This document shows, piece by piece, positions 6,884-10,951 of a stretch of 10,951 nucleotides of DNA (its first letter is position 1; every line of letters starts with the position of its first letter). Below the pieces are notes generated by a model. It ran no database searches and was not told the origin of the DNA. It saw only the letters and a list, made by a program, of their open reading frames with translations. A program made the position numbers and the translations under genes. The DNA is from JAYGED01 sp046582565 (GTDB lineage Bacteria > Pseudomonadota > Alphaproteobacteria > JAAXGF01): contig JAYGED010000233.1 in NCBI GenBank assembly GCA_046582565.1, positions 1-10,951 on the forward strand, in the 5' to 3' direction.

Positions 6884-7076
6884 TCATCCGCACATACGAT
6901 CTGGCTCGGGCCTGTATCTTTCGACTGGACTTCCACGGCACAGGAAGCGTGCATGGGGTGGCGGGCCCCGGGCCTTCGACTCCCCGGCGACCCGCAGCCC
7001 CAACCGGCAGCGCTGGCGGGGCCTTGGGCAGTGGGAGCGCCGCGATAGTCGCAGCGCATCACATACGGAGGCTGAT
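6884..7076. other. Intergenic leader of the DUF3489-DUF2924-recombinase operon
   Basis: No gene is supported in this 193-bp gap. It includes a very GC-rich part (about 6955-7040) with two related stretches, TGGCGGGCCCCGGG near 6958 and TGGCGGGGCCTTGGG near 7014. The end carries a clear ribosome-binding site, GGAGG (7067-7071), five bases before the ATG of the DUF3489 gene. I cannot point to a convincing promoter; it should lie in this gap or in the terminase relic. Confidence 0.4.
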
Positions 7077-7280
7077 ATGCCCGCTAAACCCACCAAGATC
7101 GAAACCATTCTCAAGCAGCTCCGCCGCCCCAACGGAGCCAGCATCGCGCAACTACAGAAAACAGTCGGCTGGCAACCCCACAGCCTGCGTGCGGCGCTCA
7201 CGGGGCTTCGTAAGAAGGGGCATGCCATTGAGCGGAGCAGGGACGCCAAGAGCGACGCCCATTACTGCATCGCCGGGTAG
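7077..7280 (+). CDS. DUF3489 family small protein, probable winged-helix DNA-binding protein
   Basis: A 67-residue protein matching the DUF3489 family: KIETILKQLRRPNGASIAQL, then QKTVGWQPHSLRAALTGLRK, then a short basic end. The pattern, a helix, an A-S-I-A-Q-L turn, and a second helix starting after the conserved GWQPHS(V/L)R, is that of a winged helix-turn-helix. It is small, basic and without a signal peptide, so a cytoplasmic DNA-binding role is likely. The ATG at 7077 follows GGAGG by five bases. Seven bases separate its stop from the DUF2924 gene. Because it travels with a recombinase gene, it may act as repressor or directionality factor of the recombinase, but this has not been shown as far as I know. 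Family call is firm, the function is inference. Confidence 0.83.
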   Translation: MPAKPTKIETILKQLRRPNGASIAQLQKTVGWQPHSLRAALTGLRKKGHAIERSRDAKSDAHYCIAG

Positions 7281-7287
7281 CGATAAT

Positions 7288-7710
7288 ATGAAAGGGATCG
7301 AACGGGAGGTCGCGATACTCGGCGATCTTTCGTATCCGGATATGGCTATGCGCTGGGAGGTTGTGCATGGTGCGCCGCCGCCCAAGGGCATGAGCGGCAG
7401 GCTTCTGCTTCTGGCGCTCGCCTATCGGCTTCAGGTGGACGCCTATGGCGCCCTTGATTCCAAAACTGGCCGCTATCTGCGCGCAGTCGCGGCGGGTAGC
7501 CCGGAAGCTGTTCGTCCGCTGCCTGCCTTGAAGACCGGTATGCGGTTGATGCGGGAATGGAACGGGCGGACCCATGTGGTTGATGTGACCGAAGAGGGGC
7601 TGTTGTGGAGCGGGGAGACTTACCCCTCGCTCTCAGCCATCGCCCGGGCTATCACCGGGGCGCGTTGGTCGGGGCCGCGTTTCTTCGGGTTGCGGGGACA
7701 AGGCGCATGA
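7288..7710 (+). CDS. DUF2924 domain-containing protein
   Basis: A 140-residue protein of the DUF2924 family, of unknown function. Recognisable parts are MRWEVVHGAPPPKGMSGRLL followed by LALAYRLQVDAYG in the N-terminal half, then the C-terminal segment RLMREWNGRTHVVDVTEEG, then WSGETYPSLSAIARAITGAR and WSGPRFFGLRG. The C-terminal half resembles small DNA-binding or nuclease-associated domains in which a tryptophan-glycine-rich strand is followed by a 'YPSLSAIAR.ITG..WSG..FFG' helix. The ATG at 7288 lacks a strong ribosome-binding site but is seven bases after the DUF3489 stop, so coupled translation is likely. The longer open frame reaching back to 6847 overlaps the DUF3489 gene and is not the real start. 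Its stop overlaps the recombinase start as ATGA. The very tight packing says the three proteins work together. Confidence 0.85.
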   Translation: MKGIEREVAILGDLSYPDMAMRWEVVHGAPPPKGMSGRLLLLALAYRLQVDAYGALDSKTGRYLRAVAAGSPEAVRPLPALKTGMRLMREWNGRTHVVDVTEEGLLWSGETYPSLSAIARAITGARWSGPRFFGLRGQGA

Positions 7711-9413
7711 GAACTGATGGAAACGCATCTTTAAGTTCCAAGCAGACGCGCAGGAAGCGATGCGCCATCTATACCCGTAAATCGACCGAGGAAGGGCTGG
7801 AGCAGGACTTCAACAGCCTGGATGCACAGCGAGAAGCCGGTGAGGCCTACATCCGCAGCCAGGCGGGCGAGGGATGGATGGCGCTTCCCCACATCTATGA
7901 TGATGGCGGCTTTTCCGGTGGCACCATGGAACGACCGGGACTTAAGGCGCTGCTGGCGGACATCGAAGCGAGCAAGGTCGATGTGGTGGTTGTCTATAAG
8001 GTGGACCGGCTGACCCGGGCGCTGTCGGATTTTGCCCGGCTGGTCGAGGTGTTTGATGCGAACCATGTGTCCTTCGTCTCGGTCACCCAGGCGTTCAACA
8101 CCACCACATCCATGGGTAGGCTAACCCTCAATGTGTTGCTGTCCTTCGCCCAGTTCGAGCGCGAGGTCACGGCGGAATGCATCCGCGACAAGATTGCCGC
8201 CTCGAAGAAGAAGGGCATGTGGATGGGCGGGCTGCCGCCACTGGGATACGACAATCGGGACAAGAAGCTGATCATCAATGAAGCAGAAGCCGAGACCGTG
8301 CGGAGTCTATTCGCCCTGTATCAGGAACACGGGAATATCCGGCTGGTGAAAGAGGAAGCGGACCGGCTGGGGCTGCGCACGAAACCCCGTAAACCAAACA
8401 ACGGGCGATCCCGCGGCAGCCTGCCCTTTACCCGCGGCCATCTCTACAAGCTGCTCGCCAACCCCGTCTATGCAGGAATGATCGCCCACAAGGGGCAGCA
8501 TCATGATGGGCAGCATACTGCGATTATAGATCGTGAAACATGGGACCGGATACAGGTGCATCTGGCCGAAAGCGGCGTCAGCAGTAGATCCACCAAAAAC
8601 ACAAAAAGTCGCCATGCATTCAAGGGGCGATTATTCGATGAAACTGGAGATAGGCTTCGGCCCCATCACGCCAACAAGAAAGGCCGCCGCTATCATTACT
8701 ATGTCTCCAGCCGGTTGATAGCAGCACCAGGCAATGTTGATCCTACCGGTTGGCGTCTTCCGGCAAGGGAACTGGATCAGGCTGTCACTCGGATTGTTAT
8801 CGGGTGGCTAGAAAATCGCGAGAGATTAGAATCTTCCCTGCTGCCGCCGGATGCTCGGATTGCAGAACGAAACAAGTTGGCTGCAGCTGCGTGTTTGTTT
8901 GTCGATGAACAGAAGCAAGACGGGGGCGGTCCAATATCCAACGGTGATCTCGTAAGTCGCATCGAACTGTCGCCAGCCGAAATTCGAATCACCCTCGATA
9001 ATCTTCGCCTGGGTGAGGCCTTGAATATGTCTTCCATCGAGATTGAGGAGATTGTGATCGATGCGCCCATCACGCTCAAGCGCCGTGGGGTGGAAGCGAA
9101 GCTGGTAATTGGCGGGGAGGGGGCAATAACTGTTGAGCCAGAAGAAAACCTGATCGAGGCTATCGCCACGGCCCGAAAATGGTTCGCTGATCTGCAAACC
9201 GGTGAGGCTGCATCGGTACTCGAACTGGCTGAACTCCATAATGTTGACCGCAGCCATATCAGCCGCACCCTGCCGTTGGCCTTCTTGGCCCCGGATATCG
9301 TTACCGCGATCATCGCCGGGCGCACCGCACCCGACCTCACCCTGTCGCGCATCAAGCGGCTGAAGTTGCCAGCTTCCTGGCAGGATCAGCGGCAGTTGCT
9401 GGGTATTCGATAG
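7707..9413 (+). CDS. Large serine recombinase (resolvase/invertase family)
   Basis: A 568-residue site-specific recombinase. The N-terminal catalytic domain has the YTRKS motif with nucleophile Ser26. It also has SLDAQREAGEAYI, YDDGGFSGGTMERPGL, VYKVDRLTRAL with the active-site arginines, and FAQFEREVTAECIRDKI at the start of the long helix. The recombinase domain follows (GLPPLGYD to about residue 270), with LLANPVYAGMIAHKGQHHDG. The region that holds a Cys4 zinc ribbon in many large serine recombinases reads RLRPHHANKKGRRYHYYVS and has no cysteines. Near the C-terminus a helix-turn-helix-like piece occurs (SVLELAELHNVDRSHISRTL). I chose the ATG at 7707 because it overlaps the DUF2924 stop as ATGA; the frame is open back to 7605. 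The gene looks complete. It could serve a prophage or an integrative element whose other genes are not in view. Confidence 0.92.
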   Translation: MRTDGNASLSSKQTRRKRCAIYTRKSTEEGLEQDFNSLDAQREAGEAYIRSQAGEGWMALPHIYDDGGFSGGTMERPGLKALLADIEASKVDVVVVYKVDRLTRALSDFARLVEVFDANHVSFVSVTQAFNTTTSMGRLTLNVLLSFAQFEREVTAECIRDKIAASKKKGMWMGGLPPLGYDNRDKKLIINEAEAETVRSLFALYQEHGNIRLVKEEADRLGLRTKPRKPNNGRSRGSLPFTRGHLYKLLANPVYAGMIAHKGQHHDGQHTAIIDRETWDRIQVHLAESGVSSRSTKNTKSRHAFKGRLFDETGDRLRPHHANKKGRRYHYYVSSRLIAAPGNVDPTGWRLPARELDQAVTRIVIGWLENRERLESSLLPPDARIAERNKLAAAACLFVDEQKQDGGGPISNGDLVSRIELSPAEIRITLDNLRLGEALNMSSIEIEEIVIDAPITLKRRGVEAKLVIGGEGAITVEPEENLIEAIATARKWFADLQTGEAASVLELAELHNVDRSHISRTLPLAFLAPDIVTAIIAGRTAPDLTLSRIKRLKLPASWQDQRQLLGIR

Positions 9414-9424
9414 AAAACACCCCA

Positions 9425-9442
9425 ACGGAATGACCGCGAAAT
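9425..9442 (+). repeat. Direct repeat, copy 1
   Basis: ACGGAATGACCGCGAAAT, matching copy 2 at 9564-9581 in 16 of 18 bases, with the first 12 identical. The copies are 139 bases apart. They may be pieces of an interspersed intergenic repeat or bear on recombination next to the recombinase gene. Confidence 0.6.
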
Positions 9443-9563
9443 CGGCCTGGAGAGACGCACCGGCTAAAAGCCCTTAATTCTCGGTTATTGCCGTCTCTCG
9501 CGCCAGGCATGGGGCGGTTATATGGCGTTAAACTGCTGAAATCACGCCATTAAATCTGGTGCT

Positions 9564-9581
9564 ACGGAATGACCGGTAAAT
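9564..9581 (+). repeat. Direct repeat, copy 2
   Basis: ACGGAATGACCGGTAAAT, the partner of copy 1 at 9425-9442. The differences are the two bases at positions 13-14 of the repeat. Confidence 0.6.
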
Positions 9582-9720
9582 GCCAAAAGTGAGTGGTGGT
9601 GGACGCAGTCTGGAGCGAACCCGTCTCCAGCGGCCAGTTCGCAGCGGTCAGCAGCCGATCGTAGGACTGTTTTCCCAGGGCTGCTTTTCGTCCCGGAAGC
9701 AAACTTTTTCCGGCGCGGTA

Positions 9721-10951
9721 TCACAGCACAACCAAAACGTAGCTAGCCGCCAACACTAGTTGCAAGACGGCGAAGGGGAACGCGGCTTTTACGAACCCGG
9801 CGAACGACAGCGGCAGCTTGTACTTGTGGATAATGGTTACCGCGACCAGGGTTGACGCCGAGCCGATCGGCGTGATGTTGCCGCCCAGGTTGGCGCCGAA
9901 GATCACCGCCCACCAAAACGGCGAGTCGCTCGCAAGCTCAAGTCCACCGAGAATTTTTGCCATCATCGCGGCGAGCGGGATGTTGTCGGTAACCGAGCTT
10001 ACGATTGCCGAAGCCACCAGCAGAACGCCGGTGCCAACGGTTTCGCCCAAGCCGATAATTGGCTTCAGACCCTCGCCGATGAGTTCCAGGACGAGGGCAT
10101 GTTCCATCATGTTGACGACAATGAAAAGGCAGCCGAAGAACGCCAGTAAATCCCAATCGATCGCCTGATAGAACCGGTCGGCGGTCGCCTTGTAGCGGGT
10201 CAGCATGATCGCCGCGAACGTCAGGGCGACGTATCCCATGCCCAGTTCCTTAATATAGGGCGTGATCGAAGCGCTAGCCATGGCGATGACGAAGAGGCCG
10301 GTCATAATCGTGCCGAAGCGGAAAAATCCGGCGGATTCGATACCGTCGTTCTCATCGAAGCCGGCGACCAGACTCTGCGCTTCGGCCTTGGCCGCGTCAT
10401 CCTTCAGGGCTTCGATGCCGAAGAGACGGGCGCCCATGTAGATGGTCACCGCTGTCGCCACTACCACGTAAGGGCTGGCCTTGATGAAGAAGGTGACGAA
10501 GGTGATGCCGGCGGCATTGCCGATGATGATGTTGGGCACCGAAGAGATCAGGGTCAACAGGCCTCCAACGTTGGTCAGCAGCGCCTCGATCAACAGGAAG
10601 CCGAGAAGTTGATTGGTGCGGCGGAGTTTGGCCAGCGACACGCCGCTCAAGGCGCCGACGATGATCATCGCGGTGACATTGTTGAGGACCGCGGAAAATA
10701 CCACCGTCATGACGCCGTAGTACACCAGCAGCTTGAGCGGATCGCCCCGCGATGCCTTGGTCAGTTTAATGGCGATCCAGGTGAACAGCCCGCATTTGCT
10801 GGTCACGTCGACGAACAGCGACGAACCCAGGATGATCGCGATGACCTCCCAGTCGATCCCCGGAATGTAGACCGGCAATGTCACGTGATGGCCCAGGATC
10901 TCCACCGTTTCTGGGCGAACCAGGCCGAATGCCGCGGCCAGGAACAAGGCG
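9721..10951 (-). CDS. ArsB/NhaD-superfamily ion transporter, 5' end outside the window
   Basis: At least 410 residues of a polytopic inner-membrane transporter of the ArsB/NhaD (SLC13-like, COG1055-type) superfamily. The frame is open to the right edge, so the N-terminus is missing; a TTG at 10947 is not a credible start. About ten hydrophobic segments can be counted. Two related inner repeats carry the family marks: VFSAVLNNVTAMIIVGALSG and later VSSVTDNIPLAAMMAKI. The second also has GGNITPIGSASTLVAV, and LLTLISSVPNIIIGNAAG is the matching part of the first. A hydrophilic loop with many acidic residues (KDDAAKAEA...FDENDGIES) separates the halves. The cargo cannot be read from sequence: sodium/proton exchange as in NhaD, arsenite, or an organic anion are possible. 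The stop TGA lies at 9723-9721. Nothing connects it to the recombinase operon, so it probably marks the right-hand host flank. Confidence 0.85.
   Translation of the reverse strand, partial: ALFLAAAFGLVRPETVEILGHHVTLPVYIPGIDWEVIAIILGSSLFVDVTSKCGLFTWIAIKLTKASRGDPLKLLVYYGVMTVVFSAVLNNVTAMIIVGALSGVSLAKLRRTNQLLGFLLIEALLTNVGGLLTLISSVPNIIIGNAAGITFVTFFIKASPYVVVATAVTIYMGARLFGIEALKDDAAKAEAQSLVAGFDENDGIESAGFFRFGTIMTGLFVIAMASASITPYIKELGMGYVALTFAAIMLTRYKATADRFYQAIDWDLLAFFGCLFIVVNMMEHALVLELIGEGLKPIIGLGETVGTGVLLVASAIVSSVTDNIPLAAMMAKILGGLELASDSPFWWAVIFGANLGGNITPIGSASTLVAVTIIHKYKLPLSFAGFVKAAFPFAVLQLVLAASYVLVVL

Larger units (their letters stand above)
9414..9720. other. Intergenic stretch with repeats; possible attachment-site region
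   Basis: No gene is supported in these 307 bases. An imperfect inverted repeat lies just after the recombinase stop: CCTGGAGAGACG (9446-9457) against CGTCTCTCGCGCCAGG (9492-9507). A second, perfect one is ATGGCGT (9522-9528) with ACGCCAT (9544-9550). An imperfect direct repeat occurs at 9425-9442 and 9564-9581. Serine-recombinase attachment sites often lie beside the recombinase gene, so these are candidates, but no att core can be proven without the other junction. The stretch also lies downstream of the convergent transporter gene and could contain transcription terminators. Confidence 0.45.

Noticed and set aside
6847..7287. A longer start for the DUF2924 protein, giving 287 residues
   Set aside because: The extra N-terminus overlaps the well-started DUF3489 gene, is low-complexity Pro/Ser/Gly-rich and matches no family; the ATG at 7288 gives the expected family length.
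7605..7706. An upstream start for the recombinase, adding 34 residues
   Set aside because: The extension lies in the DUF2924 coding region and does not look like recombinase sequence; the ATGA overlap at 7707 is the natural start.
9425..9581. The direct repeats as the start of a CRISPR array
   Set aside because: There are only two imperfect copies 139 bases apart, with no regular spacing and no cas genes.
9542..9724. A 60-codon minus-strand open frame between the transporter and the recombinase
   Set aside because: It has no family resemblance, no ribosome-binding site that I can see, and overlaps the end of the transporter gene; the region looks like intergenic repeat debris.

Overview
The window looks like the chromosome of a moderately GC-rich alphaproteobacterium, probably a Rhodospirillales-like or marine/soil lineage. 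This rests on protein style: an AepXVW-type 2-aminoethylphosphonate importer, a DUF3489/DUF2924/serine-recombinase trio typical of Alphaproteobacteria, and IS6-family remnants. No rRNA, tRNA or CRISPR was seen.

Layout. (1) 1-181: the frameshifted 3' end of an IS6-family transposase. (2) 252-6000: an aminophosphonate-uptake locus. A periplasmic binding protein (360-1403, minus) lies downstream of a LysR regulator (1577-2464, minus, GTG start). Divergent from these run the ATPase (2650-3747) and a fused two-domain permease (3751-5457), both plus. A small cysteine-based phosphatase of the CDKN3-like type (5430-5996, minus) meets the permease tail to tail with a 28-bp overlap. (3) 6000-6410: a gene-poor stretch holding the 3' end and probable terminal repeat of a second, different IS6-family element. 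(4) 6413-6883: the C-terminal part of a phage terminase large subunit, joined head-on to the broken IS6 transposase. (5) 7077-9413: a tightly packed operon of DUF3489 protein, DUF2924 protein and large serine recombinase. (6) 9414-9720: an intergenic stretch with inverted and direct repeats. (7) 9721 to the right edge: an ArsB/NhaD-superfamily membrane transporter on the minus strand, whose start lies outside the window.

How it works together. The binding protein, ATPase and permease together make a complete ABC importer, and the LysR protein is the obvious regulator. Upstream of the binding-protein gene is an ATAT-N11-ATAT box centred about 60 bases from a predicted start of transcription, which is classic LysR activator geometry. 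No phosphonate-degrading enzyme gene (PhnW, PhnX, PhnA, PbfA) is in the window, so this locus covers uptake plus a phosphatase of unknown target. The right half is a mobile scar: insertion-sequence debris, a phage packaging fragment without its catalytic first aspartate, and an apparently intact recombinase operon.

The most promising items are the DUF3489-DUF2924-recombinase operon with the repeats next to it, the chimeric IS6/terminase junction, and the phosphatase attached to the aminophosphonate importer. None of these proves a new system from sequence alone.
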